Assembly: GCA_023897205.1 (NCBI GenBank)
Contig: JAHWDD010000008.1
Location: forward strand, 2,790,001 to 2,854,000
Direction of reading: 5' to 3'
Source: Exophiala sp. HKRS030
Taxonomy: Eukaryota > Ascomycota > Eurotiomycetes > Chaetothyriales > Herpotrichiellaceae
DNA: 64,000 nt
In this document: piece after piece, positions 1-10,913 of the stretch
How the letters are laid out: every line of letters starts with the position of its first letter
Numbering within the stretch: position 1 is the stretch's first letter
Translations under genes and position numbers: made by a program
The notes under the pieces: generated by a model
The model's database searches: none
What the model saw: only the letters and a program-made list of their open reading frames with translations
What the model was told of the DNA's origin: nothing

Positions 1-2117
1 ATCCTCACGCCGTGGTCCCCTCTTTGATCCAAGAAGACCTCCTCCGCTCTGTCCGCAGCGAGATCACAACTCACATCCACTTCACACTGAAAGAGACAGA
101 CATCTATCGAATCCACCAGTCCGGAGATCTCGCCAACCTCTCGAACCTCGATGCCGATGCCCTGAAACATTTACCCAGCCTGGTCCAGCTTCGGGATGCA
201 TTGTACAGCGCCGAGTTCCGAGATTGGGTCTCCCATGTCACAGGTGCCGGGAAAGTGTCAGGTATCAAGACCGATATGGCAGTCAACGTCTATACTCCGG
301 GCAGTTACCTCCTGTGTCACGATGATGTGATTGGGAGTCGACGGGTCAGTTATATCTTGTACCTGACGGATCCCGACCATCCGTGGCAACCGGAGTGGGG
401 TGGTGGGCTACGACTATTTCCTACGGAACCCAAGAAGAACAAAGCCGGCGAGGAGATACAGGTTCCTCTGGCAGAACATAGTCTGAACATCCCTCCATCG
501 TTTGGACAGTTGAGTTTCTTCGCTGTGCGGCCAGGCGAGAGCTACCACGATGTCGAAGAGGTGTATCATCCGGCCACGCCAGAGGTCGATGGTGGAAGGA
601 TCCGAATGGCTATTAGCGGCTGGTTCCACATCCCTCAAGAAGGCGAGGACGGGTTCGAACTGGGCATCGAGCAGGCACAGGCGCAACGGTCGAGTCTCGC
701 TCAATTGAAGGGTGCCGCCAACGAATTCGACGAACCACAACTCACATTCCGACACTTCGATGAGCCAAGGAGGGTCATGGATAGTCACGCCTCGCGACAT
801 GAGCTCGACCCTGGTGATGACCAGGATACTCACGATGACGTCCTGACAGAGCAAGATTTGACGTTTCTGCTGCACTACATCTCGCCGAGTTTCCTGACTC
901 CGGACATGATTGGAGAGTTCCGGGAGTTTTTCGAGGACTCGTCAAGTCTGGAACTCGAGCAGTTCTTCAACACAAAGTTTGCCGCGGAATTGAAGACCTA
1001 CATATCCTCTGTAGAAGAGAAAGGGAGTGAAAACAAAAGCGTGTCCGCGAGATCAGACTCAAAGGCCCACCCATCAAATTGGTCAATCGCTCGACCGCCG
1101 CACAAACATCGTTACGCCTATCTTCAAGGCTCCGAAGCTCTACATAAAGCAAACACGCCCATCTCCCGCATCTTGACGGATCTCCTGCATTCGCATGCAT
1201 TCAAGAAATGGTTGGCTTTGGTCACTGGTATCAAGACACGGAGTCTGATCCGTCAAAACGCCATTGCACGGCGTTTCCGGCGAGGCAAAGATTATGCTCT
1301 AGCGAATCCTTACAGCGGCGAGCAGCCACAGTTGGAGTTTACCATCTCAATCACACCAAGCGAAGGGTGGGACGCGAAAGATGACGATGAAGAGGAAGAA
1401 GATGGTGGTGATATCGACCACGATGAAGAAGTATTCGAAGGATTTTCCGACCAAGACACATCCAATGGCAATACCCATCAAAATGGCCTAGACAAAGGCA
1501 AAGGCAAGGGTAAATCCATACCCTCAGACCCTACAGAAGGCCGTGTCAATACCCAAGCTGCGAACCACACCCAATCACAAGTCCAAGTCTCGATCCCCAC
1601 ACATATCGAATTTGGAGGGGAAGAAGCGTATATGGCCGGCGACGACGATGACGATGAGCAAGACGATGACAACGACGAAACACCATCAAGCGCCAATCCC
1701 CATGCCTCGTCCTCCTCGTCCAACAATAACAACAATACTAATGGACCCCTTCCAAGCGTCGGCAGGAAATCCGATCCTGCAATCTACCGATCCTCTGCTG
1801 CTAACAATGACGATGACGACGGTGGAATTCTATTCGCAAACACGCCGGCGTGGAATAAGTTCTCCGTCGTCCTCAGGGACAAAGGCACGTTGCGGTTCGT
1901 CAAGTATGTCAGTCGCGCCGCGAGTGGGGATCGATGGGATGTCAAGGGAGAAGTCGAGCTTGCTGAAGGGGCATTTGATGACGATGATGACGATGGTGAG
2001 GAGGAGAATGAGGCGGCGGAGGATGATGATGATGAAGATGAAGAAGCCGATGAGGAAGGGGACGGGGAGGAAGACGACGATGGTAGCGAACAAGAGGAAG
2101 AAGAAGACCAAAAATAA
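1..2117 (+). CDS. ofd1: Ofd1/Tpa1-family prolyl 3,4-dihydroxylase, 5'-partial
   Basis: 2-oxoglutarate/Fe(II) dioxygenase that in yeasts hydroxylates a proline of ribosomal protein uS12 (Tpa1) and controls SREBP stability in an oxygen-dependent way (Ofd1). The frame is open to the window edge and residues before the GTG at 12 (Pro-His-Ala) still look like family sequence, so the start lies outside. Counting from 12, the iron triad is visible as H103-x-D105 (in LLCHDD) and H179 (SYHD), with the 2-oxoglutarate arginine R198 (RIRMAISGWFH). A C-terminal Ofd1 regulatory domain follows (about 280-430, and again AWNKFSVVLRDKGTLRF near 615-635). Between its halves sits a long acidic, Ser/Asn-rich insertion, and the protein ends in a run of Asp/Glu, making it longer than typical homologues. 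The convergent neighbour is ARB1. Family assignment is firm; the substrate is inferred. Confidence 0.93.
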   Translation, partial: PHAVVPSLIQEDLLRSVRSEITTHIHFTLKETDIYRIHQSGDLANLSNLDADALKHLPSLVQLRDALYSAEFRDWVSHVTGAGKVSGIKTDMAVNVYTPGSYLLCHDDVIGSRRVSYILYLTDPDHPWQPEWGGGLRLFPTEPKKNKAGEEIQVPLAEHSLNIPPSFGQLSFFAVRPGESYHDVEEVYHPATPEVDGGRIRMAISGWFHIPQEGEDGFELGIEQAQAQRSSLAQLKGAANEFDEPQLTFRHFDEPRRVMDSHASRHELDPGDDQDTHDDVLTEQDLTFLLHYISPSFLTPDMIGEFREFFEDSSSLELEQFFNTKFAAELKTYISSVEEKGSENKSVSARSDSKAHPSNWSIARPPHKHRYAYLQGSEALHKANTPISRILTDLLHSHAFKKWLALVTGIKTRSLIRQNAIARRFRRGKDYALANPYSGEQPQLEFTISITPSEGWDAKDDDEEEEDGGDIDHDEEVFEGFSDQDTSNGNTHQNGLDKGKGKGKSIPSDPTEGRVNTQAANHTQSQVQVSIPTHIEFGGEEAYMAGDDDDDEQDDDNDETPSSANPHASSSSSNNNNNTNGPLPSVGRKSDPAIYRSSAANNDDDDGGILFANTPAWNKFSVVLRDKGTLRFVKYVSRAASGDRWDVKGEVELAEGAFDDDDDDGEEENEAAEDDDDEDEEADEEGDGEEDDDGSEQEEEEDQK

Positions 2118-2131
2118 AAGACAGAAGGAGA

Positions 2132-2187
2132 AGCAACCACAACGCAGCAACCACAACGCAGCAACCACAACGCAGCAACCACAACGC
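2132..2187 (+). repeat. 14-bp tandem repeat, 4 perfect copies
   Basis: The unit AGCAACCACAACGC is repeated four times without mismatch, followed by a short AGC run. It begins 14 bases after the stop codon of the Ofd1 gene, so it probably lies in the 3' untranslated region. Confidence 0.95.
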
Positions 2188-2590
2188 AGCAGCAGCAGGG
2201 TTAGCGACCTGAAGCCGATACCTAGGTAGGTAGTTAGTCTTTCCTGACCTGACCTAACCTGACCTGACCTGGACTAAAGCAAGGACAACCTCTTGTAAAA
2301 AATATCAAAAATCGACGCGTCGAAACCCCACGACTTTCATGACCTGACCTGACCTGAACCTGAGCTGAACCTGAGCTGACCTTCCTACCGAAATCTAGCA
2401 GTCCAGTCGAGTTCCTATACCGTGAATAGATAAAATGGATAGATAAATGGATAGATACAAAAATAGATAAATTAAGCGACTGATGAATTAATGAGTTAAT
2501 GAGTTTATGAATCAAGGAATTAAGAATATAACAGTTCTAGCATCTATCTTAACTCGATTTTGCTTCCCTTTCTTATATGAGAACCTGCCT

Positions 2591-2593
<3 letters not shown>

Positions 2594-2622
<29 letters not shown>
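2594..2622 (+). repeat. (GA)n microsatellite
   Basis: About 14 uninterrupted GA dinucleotides, with further GAGA-rich sequence up to about 2660. Confidence 0.95.
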
Positions 2623-2627
<5 letters not shown>

Positions 2628-3784
2628 CAAGACAGACATATACACAGAGAGAGAGAGGGAGGGTGGGTGGACTAGTGGACTGTTGTCGACTGGTGTCTAG
2701 TATCTGTGAGTAAGTGAGTGATATAGCTGTAGTACGTGGCTAACTAACTGTAGCTATTACAGCTACACTATCTACTGGTTTCACCCACTCCCTTGCCTAT
2801 GTTCATATGTTCATATGTATCTATTCGTCGACTTGCGCCCAGTATGTATTCGACGTTGACTAGATTCAGTCTCGCGGACTCGTCGTGTTGAGATCGGATG
2901 TTGATACGAAATCGGAAGGGAAAGGAGTTGGGAGCCTGGAGCGTCGATGCCGTGATTGATGTGCTTGGTAAACTACGGTAGTTAGTGAGAGGGACGGATG
3001 GGGAGGGGAAGAGGGAGAGGGAGCCAGAGTGTGCTTGATTTGTAGTCCGAGGGAGTATTGCGATTGCGAAGAAGGAATCTAGAGGGGGATGGGGGATGGC
3101 AGCAAGAAACCGTTGTGCCATGGAACCATCGAAAAGATCAGGGACAGAAGAGTTTATATGGCGCGAAATCGGAATTTTTGAGGTGGTTGCAATTTCTACA
3201 AAATCACGTTCTATCAATGCATTCCCGGCTGGCTATGATGATGACAATGACGATGACGGCGGCGGAGGTTGTGAGGAACCCTCACTGCGCAGTAATCGTC
3301 TTGACTTCCCCAACGGCTTCCTCTGGGACTTCTTATCGAGGGTAAGAGTTTGACCCTTTGACCAGAACACATCCAAATGGTCCAGACCAAGTCGGCCAGG
3401 AGAAGCCAGGCTTTCCTCTATGATGGAATACTGTCCACCAAATCAGTTGCCTTAATTGTCAAGTCACTTTCCTAAGCACACAGTCATGTCTCGTTGAAAC
3501 GAACATGTTACCAGTACTTGGGTGAATTGGTTCATGTCCTTGTCAGGTATTACTCCTTCCTTCCTGCACCATGGATTCATTCTATACCAAACGCCTGCTG
3601 TGTCGCAAATGGGTCGACTAGTGTATCTTTTGGGTTGTGGCAATGCAGATGCTTTATTGTCATCACATCATCAATTTCGTCGTATTTCTGTCGACCCATC
3701 CCGAACAGATGTCTTTTGATATGCAAAGCCATGCGACGGAAAATGCTATCAAAGAGCAATATTGAACGTTTGATAAACAGAAAA

Positions 3785-5744
3785 CTAGACTTGTCCCATG
3801 GACACCATCTTTTTCCGCAAATGATTTTTGTATTCTCCGATTGAACCGTCCCATCTGCGTACCGTTTTGTTCTCGCAGACCATGATATCTTTGGCAATCT
3901 TGTCGAGGAGTCTGAAAAGATGTTAGCAAGAAGATATGGATATGAAGTGGATTGAAAACGTACCTGAAATCGTGAGAAACAACAACCACACCGCCAGAGA
4001 AGGCATTGATGGCATCAGCTAATGAATCAATGGTAGGAATGTCAAGACCATTGGTAGGTTCATCGAGAAGTAACATATTGGGACCTTCAATGGCCAAAAG
4101 GGCAAAGACAACGCGAGATCGTTGACCTTCTGATAATGTTCCCATCAAAGCAGTCTGTGCTTCACCGGAAAGACCGTATCGACCAAGTTGTTGTCTCCAG
4201 TATTGATAATCTTGGGAAGTGGAAGCGTACTTATCACGGACAAAGTCCAAGGCGGATTTGGTCAAGTCGAGTTGGTCGGCAGAATGCTGAGAATATAGAC
4301 CGAGTTTCAAATGTGTGTGTCTACTGACACTTCCACTTGTTGGGCTGAGTTTGCCAGTCATGATGCGTAACAAGGTTGATTTTCCAACACCATTGGGTCC
4401 AACGAGGGCGGTTCTGCTATCCATATCGACACCAAAATCCAAGTTTTCGTACAAATTGTCCTCTTTCTTGCCAGAGTAACCGAAAGTCACATCATCGAAA
4501 GAAAGAACGGGAGGAGGTAACTTCTCAACATCGGCAAATCGGAAGGTGAAAACACGGTCTTGAGCGACTGGTTGAATGAAACCATCAGCTTCCATTTTGT
4601 CGAGGATTTTCTGTCTTGATTTGGCTTGTCGAACCAAGTTGGCATATGTACCAGCTGAAGCGATAAATTTCTTGATGTGTGCAATTTCTTCTTGCTGTTT
4701 GACGTAAGCCTTTTGTTGATTGACCTCTTGTTCGGTGCGAGTCTTGATATACGAATCGTAGTTTCCACCATAATACATCAATTGTTTTTGTCGCATATCG
4801 ATCATGTTACTGCAGACACCGTTCAAGAAATCCATAGAATGTGAGACTAAGATTAGAGTCTTATCCCATTTCTTGAGGTATTCTTCCAGCCACACACAGG
4901 CTTCGAGGTCCAAATGTGCTGTAGGGTCATCGAGTAGAAGCAATGAAGGCTTGACGAAAAGAGCACGTCCAAGAGCGACACGCATTCTCCATCCACCAGA
5001 CATGTCTTTTGTCTTCTTGTGGATAGTCTTCTTGTTGAAACCAAGACCGGTAAGGATCAAAGAGGCACGAACTTCGAAAGTGTTTGGATCCATAGCTTCG
5101 GATCGCTCGTACACATCCATCAGAGCGGGGCTTTCGGGACCTTCTCTCTCTAGGATCTCTTCGGCAAGGTCGTCAAGTCTCTTGACTTCTCTTTCGGCTT
5201 CCTTGACAACCCACTCCAAGGCACCTTGATCGGTAGGTGGGGCACCTTCATTCAAAAGGTAAATATCGAGGTGGTCAGGAAATGGAAATTCTCGCTTTTC
5301 GATCGCTTTGAGCAAAGTTGATTTGCCACAGCCGTTTTCTCCTAACAAGCCATATCTTCTTCCCGCGTTGACTTCAATGGTTGTGTCGGAGATCAAGACC
5401 TTGCCGTGGAAGACTAAAGAGGCGGATGTAATTTTGACGTCTCTACTCGCTTCAAGGGATGCCAGGACACCTGTGGTGACTCGATCAGAGAGACCATGCT
5501 TGTCCATTTGGTCAGTCAATTGTTTGACCTTATCCATCTTGTCGAGAGATGTGGCGGGGGCATCCTCTTCATCCTCGTCTAGCAAGGGAGGGCCATCATC
5601 GCCGTTGACTGAAGAGGCTTTGGAGCCAGCGGTAGAAGCGTTCTTAGAGCCGGCCTTGGAACCAACTCGGGAGGCAACCGTCTTTTTCTCACCCTTCTCA
5701 GCCTTTTTGGCAAGACGGGCAGCCTTGGATGATGAGACGGGCAT
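3785..5744 (-). CDS. arb1: ARB1, ABC-F ATPase of ribosome biogenesis and recycling
   Basis: Soluble ABC-F ATPase (ABCF2 group) that shuttles between nucleus and cytoplasm in 40S/60S assembly and ribosome quality control. Two ABC cassettes are complete: Walker [10 protein letters not shown] and GPNGVGKST, signatures [15 protein letters not shown] and [14 protein letters not shown], Walker [13 protein letters not shown] and [12 protein letters not shown]-loops SHSMDF and SHDFR. The N-terminus [14 protein letters not shown] is typical; the in-frame codon upstream at 5768 is TTG, so ATG at 5744 is chosen. An intron at 3912-3963 (52 bp, GTACG...TTTTCAG) splits the H-loop arginine codon; exon 2 encodes [20 protein letters not shown] and stops at 3785. 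Product is about 635 residues. It faces the V-ATPase gene across a 980-bp divergent promoter region. Confidence 0.96.
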
Positions 5745-6724
5745 TTTTGAGGACTGGTGTTTTGGCAAGAGGAATGATGGGAGGGAGAGTCGGTGGGGTC
5801 GTCTTATCGACTATCGCAGGCTGCAAACAGACGAATAAAGGTCGGTTCGGTCTGGATTCGGAAAGGCTCTCAAGGTTAAGATAAAGAGCCGACGACAACC
5901 TGGTAAAAATGGATGTCTTGAAGGCAAGAAGTAGAATTTTAAGAATCCAAATAGGCCAAGGTAGAGAACCTGTGGTGAGGGACGCAGTTTGTAGTGATGG
6001 TCGTGGTGGGGAATGGCACAGTCAAAGTCATGTTTGAAAATTTGGGCGTTTTTGTTCAATCTTTTTGCGGGCCCAGGGTTGGGAACGGTTGCCCCTCGGC
6101 GAGTCAAAAGTCAAAGGAATCAGGCGGCGATAGGCTTGGGCTGTAGGCTGTGGACACCCAACCACGTCACATCAGCCAAGACTCGAGCCAGGAACATGCC
6201 ACTCGTACGGACTGGCACGTGACTGGTCATCTCCGGCCGATCATTCATGCTTCGATCGAAAATAGCAGCCCAGAGCCCTTGTGATTGACCGTAGGAAGCG
6301 CTCATCACGTGAATAAATTGGAGAGAAGCACGAGAGATCTTGTGGATTGCCTACCGGCCTAAATTCCAGCTAAGAGGACCACCGTGGACCACCTAATGGA
6401 CCTCCTCGGCCTACCTATCTCTATCATGCTCAGGTACTCGTATCTTGATTGTCTAGGCAAGAAAGCCCTTCTACCAATCTAGACTTTAGGGCTCAATCTG
6501 CATGCACCTCCCCCAACCTTACATCATTGTCGCTAATCTATTGGTCGACGCACCTCTCTCTACTGCAGCTACTCCTACTAACTCGTTACGACCTTGCTGC
6601 TCCAAACTGCTGTGCTTCTCAGCCATCCATCACCACCAAATAATTCCTTCTGCCTCCTACGACTGCTCACCACCATTCCTTCCTACCACCTCCGCTCCGT
6701 CCTCACATATCCCAGGTCTTCATC
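5745..6724. promoter_or_regulatory. Divergent promoter region between ARB1 and VMA2
   Basis: This 980-bp interval separates the start codons of two divergently transcribed housekeeping genes and must hold both promoters. The 150 bases before VMA2 are pyrimidine-rich (CCACCATTCCTTCCTACC and similar), as is common at fungal housekeeping promoters. No conserved ORF is seen. Individual factor sites cannot be called with confidence. Confidence 0.6.
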
Positions 6725-8484
6725 ATGGCCTCGACCGATCACCGAGCACCTTCAATTAAACCGAGACTGAAGTATAACACCATCGGCGGTGTCAACGGTC
6801 CCTTGGTTATTCTAGACAATGTGAGTTCCGCATGCTAGATTAAGCTCTATCGCACTATCACTGACCTATATCCAACAACAGGTCAAATTCCCTCGATTCA
6901 ACGAGATTGTCAGCTTAACACTACCAGATGGCTCCGAAAGATCAGGCCAGGTTCTCGAGGCCAGAGGTATGTGCATGCGTTACCAGTCCTGCGACAGTCC
7001 TTCACGTCAACCACCTGCCTAATACTCTACAGGGAACAGAGCCGTCGTCCAGGTCTTCGAGGGTACTACCGGTATTGATGTCAAGAAGGTACAATATAAT
7101 GGTCCCATACAAAATGCGCCTGTGCTCACTTCCTCCAGACCAAGGTTGAATTCACAGGCCACAGTCTAAAGCTAGGTGTCTCCGAAGACATGCTTGGTCG
7201 TATCTTCGACGGTTCTGGAAGAGCCATCGATAAGGGACCCAAAGTGTTGGCCGAAGACTACCTCGACATCAACGGTTCTCCCATCAATCCTTACTCAAGA
7301 GTAAACCCCCCAAAACCAGTGCCTTCTCCAAAATACTGACCTGGCTAAAGGTTTACCCCGAAGAAATGATCTCCACAGGTATCTCGGCCATCGATGCCAT
7401 GAACTCGGTCGCTCGAGGTCAGAAGATCCCCATTTTCTCTGCCGCTGGTCTACCTCACAATGAAATCGCTGCACAGATCTGTCGGCAGGCAGGTTTGGTC
7501 AAAAAACCTACCAAAGGTGTTCATGATGGTCACGAAGACAATTTCAGTATTGTCTTCGCCGCTATGGGTGTCAACATGGAAACAGCCCGTTTCTTCACTC
7601 GGGACTTTGAAGAGAATGGTTCCATGGAACGAGTCACCTTGTTCTTGAACTTGGCCAACGATCCCACCATCGAACGTATCATCACACCTCGTCTCGCCCT
7701 GACCACTGCCGAGTATTACGCCTACCAACTCGAGAAACACGTTCTGGTTATCCTTACTGATCTGTCGGCCTATTGCGACGCTCTACGAGAAGTCTCTGCC
7801 GCCCGAGAAGAAGTTCCTGGTCGTCGTGGTTACCCCGGTTACATGTACACGGATTTGTCCACGATCTACGAGAGAGCCGGTCGTGTCGAGGGACGAAATG
7901 GTTCCATTACTCAAATCCCCATCTTGACCATGCCCAACGACGATATCACCCATCCAATTCCTGATTTGACCGGTTACATTACGGAGGGCCAAATCTTCGT
8001 CGACCGACAATTGGACAATAAGGGAATTTACCCACCCATTAACGTCTTGCCATCATTGTCTCGACTCATGAAATCTGCCATTGGTGAAGGCTTGACGAGA
8101 AAAGATCACGGTGACGTCTCCAATCAACTTTATGCCAAATACGCCATTGGTCGAGACGCAGCAGCCATGAAGGCTGTCGTAGGTGAGGAAGCTTTGAGCG
8201 CCGAAGACAAGCTTTCACTCGAATTCTTGGAGAAATTCGAGAAACAATTCATCTCACAAAGTCCTTATGACAAGCGAACCATTTTCGACAGCTTAGATAT
8301 TGGTTGGAATTTGCTCCGCATTTTCCCCAAGGAACTGCTCAATCGAATCAACCCCAAACTTCTGGATGAATTCTATGCACGAAAAGGTCATCAGAAGAAA
8401 GACACCAAGAGCAACAAGGATACGAGGGACAATGAAGATGGCGAGAGACAGGTCAACGGTGAACAGAACCTTCTGGATGATTAA
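6725..8484 (+). CDS. vma2: Vacuolar H+-ATPase subunit B (Vma2)
   Basis: Non-catalytic nucleotide-binding subunit of the V1 sector, which with subunit A forms the A3B3 hexamer that acidifies the vacuole. Five exons: 6725-6820, 6882-6966, 7033-7088, 7139-7300, 7351-8484, all GT-AG introns; the spliced frame closes exactly and gives 510 residues (yeast Vma2 is 517). Landmarks are [16 protein letters not shown] at the N-terminus, [37 protein letters not shown], then [38 protein letters not shown] (the degenerate P-loop of B subunits), [18 protein letters not shown], and [17 protein letters not shown]. The concentration of small introns near the 5' end is usual in fungi. No oddities seen. Confidence 0.97.
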
Positions 8485-9149
8485 GAGCCTGGCGTCAAGA
8501 GTTGTTCCGGTCGGCATCATGGAGTCGTGCTTGTTATTCAGTGCAGTGCAGTGCAAACTTAGGTAGTATCGTGGATTCGCCCAAACAATACCTGATCATC
8601 AGGACCAAGACGCAACTTGTGAGCAATGTCCACAGAACATATATACAGCTTGGTACTTGTATTCATCCTGTCTCAGAGATCAGACCCACCACGTCCAGTT
8701 GTAGGCCTCATGTTTCTCCTCCGCTACGTGCAGAGACCATAAAGCACAGACAAGCCGTCCGTTTATTCTTCTTGACTAGTTAGACTACTTATGGATAAGC
8801 TGGAGAGGTTCGTCAGGACTCAGCCAACGAACTTAGTTCTTAACTTTTGAGTTGCATACAGAAAGAAACTCGACACATAGAGTAAAGCAGACTGCCTGGA
8901 TTCGCATCCTTGACATCGTCCTGATAGGGTATTTTTTACATGGGTGGGTACGTCAGGTATGTATGTATGTCTATCATACATAGGTACCTACACAAGCACA
9001 GGGCTCAAACAAATAAATATACACTAGATATTTTGCCTCGATTTTCAACCTCCCCACCATAAGTGTTCATTATTATCTCAATGGGTCGATCGGTCGATCA
9101 TACCTGTCATGTGTAATGGGTGTTCGCGATGGATGTTTTGTGAATTATC
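8485..9149. other. Convergent intergenic region
   Basis: Region between the 3' ends of VMA2 and the GPCR gene. It contains a perfect 10-bp palindrome TAGGTACCTA at 8981-8990 and short GTAT repeats just before it. No gene seen. Confidence 0.6.
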
Positions 9150-10643
9150 TTACCGGGCGTGAAATCCCGGTTCCGGATTTCGCTGAATCAGAATCTCATC
9201 ATCCGTTGAGTCGCCGCTATATGTATGATGGGCGTCGCGAGTTTTGCCTTCCATGGACATGGTCATGTCTGCTCTTCCGTCGTCTGAGCCCAAGGCCTGC
9301 CTGTTGGTCCTCGAGAGCGTCATGGAAGAACCTCGTCTGGGTTTGTGGTGTGGCAGCGGAGGTCGTGGGCGACAGAAGAGGACAGCCTTGATATGCTGCA
9401 GGAGCTCCTTGCATGCGGCGAGGCTTGTGACAATGTAGATGACGGTGTTCCAGAAACCTTGTAGTGGTAGCACAATGCTAGAGGCTAGGTCGAAGCCGAA
9501 TATGGCTTCGTCTGGGTGAGCTAGTGTGTAGACCCGGTTGATGGTCGAGGGAACCCTAGGAGAAGTTAGTGAGGGAAAGGCTGTAGGTAATTGACGTGGG
9601 TACGCACCATGTGCAGAGGAGGGCGAAGAAGAAGAGCATGGCGGTTTTGCAGTAGCTGATTGCGGCTTTGTTTGCATCGATTGCTTTGACAGTAGGCCTT
9701 GGAGGAAGGATGATCGTCTGTGTATCTCGTGGACGAGTAGGGTCTCCCAATTCTGACTCTTCGATGTATGTGATTGGGGGAGATTTTTGACTCCCTGACT
9801 TTGGCACCTTAGCGTGTGGTACTTGACTACTGATTCGGACTTCATGTCTTGGTTTCGATGTTTGTGTTTGTGTTTGTGATTGCGATGAAAGATCATGCAT
9901 GGCGAATTCGCGAGCGGCACTCTCATTAATCGAGAGAAGTTGCTTGCGCCATTTGAGTACAACAATACCGACTCTTACATAGATTGAGAATGTTAAAAGG
10001 ATGACGATCCAAACCGGCCCGTAGAACATTGATATGCGCAAGACGTTCCAGTTCGGGGATATCCAGCACCATAGCTTTAGTCCATCAGTTTCATGAAAAC
10101 ATGTGTATTTTCTGATCGGACTCACCACGGCGTCACCAAAGATCTTCCCTTTTGATGGAGTACTGACGAATAGAAAAACGATTGCTGGGATAAATGGAAT
10201 GCCGTAACAAGCCCCAAGATATCTCCATTCCAAACCTTTCAGTTGCGAAGCGTCATACTGCCGGAAGAAGGATAAGTATACATTGAATGCCATTGCAAAT
10301 GTCCATAAAGCGTCGGCGGGTAGGAACCTGTGGATTCAGTCAGCGCGGAACTCAAAAACAAGACAAGTAAGTCGACATTTACATACCAATGGATAAGGAA
10401 AGCCTGGAATTGACATAACGGCGATGTCGAACCCAGGTTTATTCCAGACCTTGAGATCAGTGTTGCAACGTTGGCAAAGAGATTACCCCATGCGGCAAAG
10501 AAAACGAGTCTATTGATCGGTTTTCTGAAGTTGCTGTCAAAAATGAAGGTGAAGACAATGAAAGCTGTGCCCAATACTGAGAAAATCGAGGTCACATTCT
10601 CAGCAATCTCCAAGGCTCTTTCTTCTGAACGTGATATCGACAT
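9150..10643 (-). CDS. cAMP-receptor-like seven-helix GPCR (fungal class V)
   Basis: Plasma-membrane receptor of the Dictyostelium cAMP-receptor-like class found in filamentous fungi (GprH-like); the ligand is unknown. Four exons: 10387-10643, 10126-10327, 9608-10074, 9150-9555, giving 443 residues. ATG at 10643 is the first in frame; upstream codons lack ATG. Helix 1-2 is IFSVLGTAFIVFTFIF then RLVFFAAWGNLFANVATLI; helix 3 is rebuilt by splicing as HWFLPADALWTFAMAFNVYL, a hallmark of the class. LWCWISPNWNVLRI precedes helix 5 (GPVWIVILLTFSIYVRVGIVV), and helices 6-7 are AMLFFFALLCTWVPSTINRV and ASSIVLPLQGFWNTVIYIVTS. The third cytoplasmic loop is long and Ser/Thr/Gln-rich, and the tail is about 70 residues. 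Intron 2 (10075-10125) is 51 bp with no in-frame stop; family sequence favours removal. Confidence 0.88.
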
Positions 10644-10913
10644 GGCGAAAAGGACACCAGAACCACCCGCCGTAAGGGTACTCCGTGGGGAAAAAGATGG
10701 AGAATTGAATGCTGGAAGGTAGACCACCGTGGGATGTCTTATGAAAGTGTGCTCAGCAGCTACAGTACTCCATGTACCCACATGTTCTGGGTTTCGAGAC
10801 TTGCAGCGATCGAGTTCGATGCAGAGAAACAAAAAGAATGCGAAATTGTCCAAGGGTACGAGGGGTGATTGCGCTGTTGCTGAACACTCCCAGTCTCAAC
10901 GCACATTTCGAGT

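Larger units (their letters stand above)
2118..3784. other. Convergent intergenic region with simple repeats
   Basis: Region between the 3' ends of the Ofd1 and ARB1 genes. It contains the 14-bp tandem repeat, two clusters of the pentamer TGACC (2243-2272 and 2338-2382, slightly degenerate), an AT-rich stretch with GATA- and TGAGT-like short repeats (about 2425-2515), and a GA microsatellite. I see no convincing gene; open frames here start at non-ATG codons or are short and composition-driven. Confidence 0.7.

Noticed and set aside
1478..2182. Several minus-strand frames rich in Ser/Leu opposite the Ofd1 tail
   Set aside because: They are the antisense of GAT/GAC/GAA-rich acidic sequence; composition alone keeps them open.
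3577..3897. Separate minus-strand frame overlapping the ARB1 3' end
   Set aside because: It contains the true second exon of ARB1 in antiphase; splicing at 3912-3963 explains it.
5745..5768. Longer ARB1 N-terminus beginning at 5768
   Set aside because: The codon at 5768 is TTG; the ATG at 5744 matches the family start.
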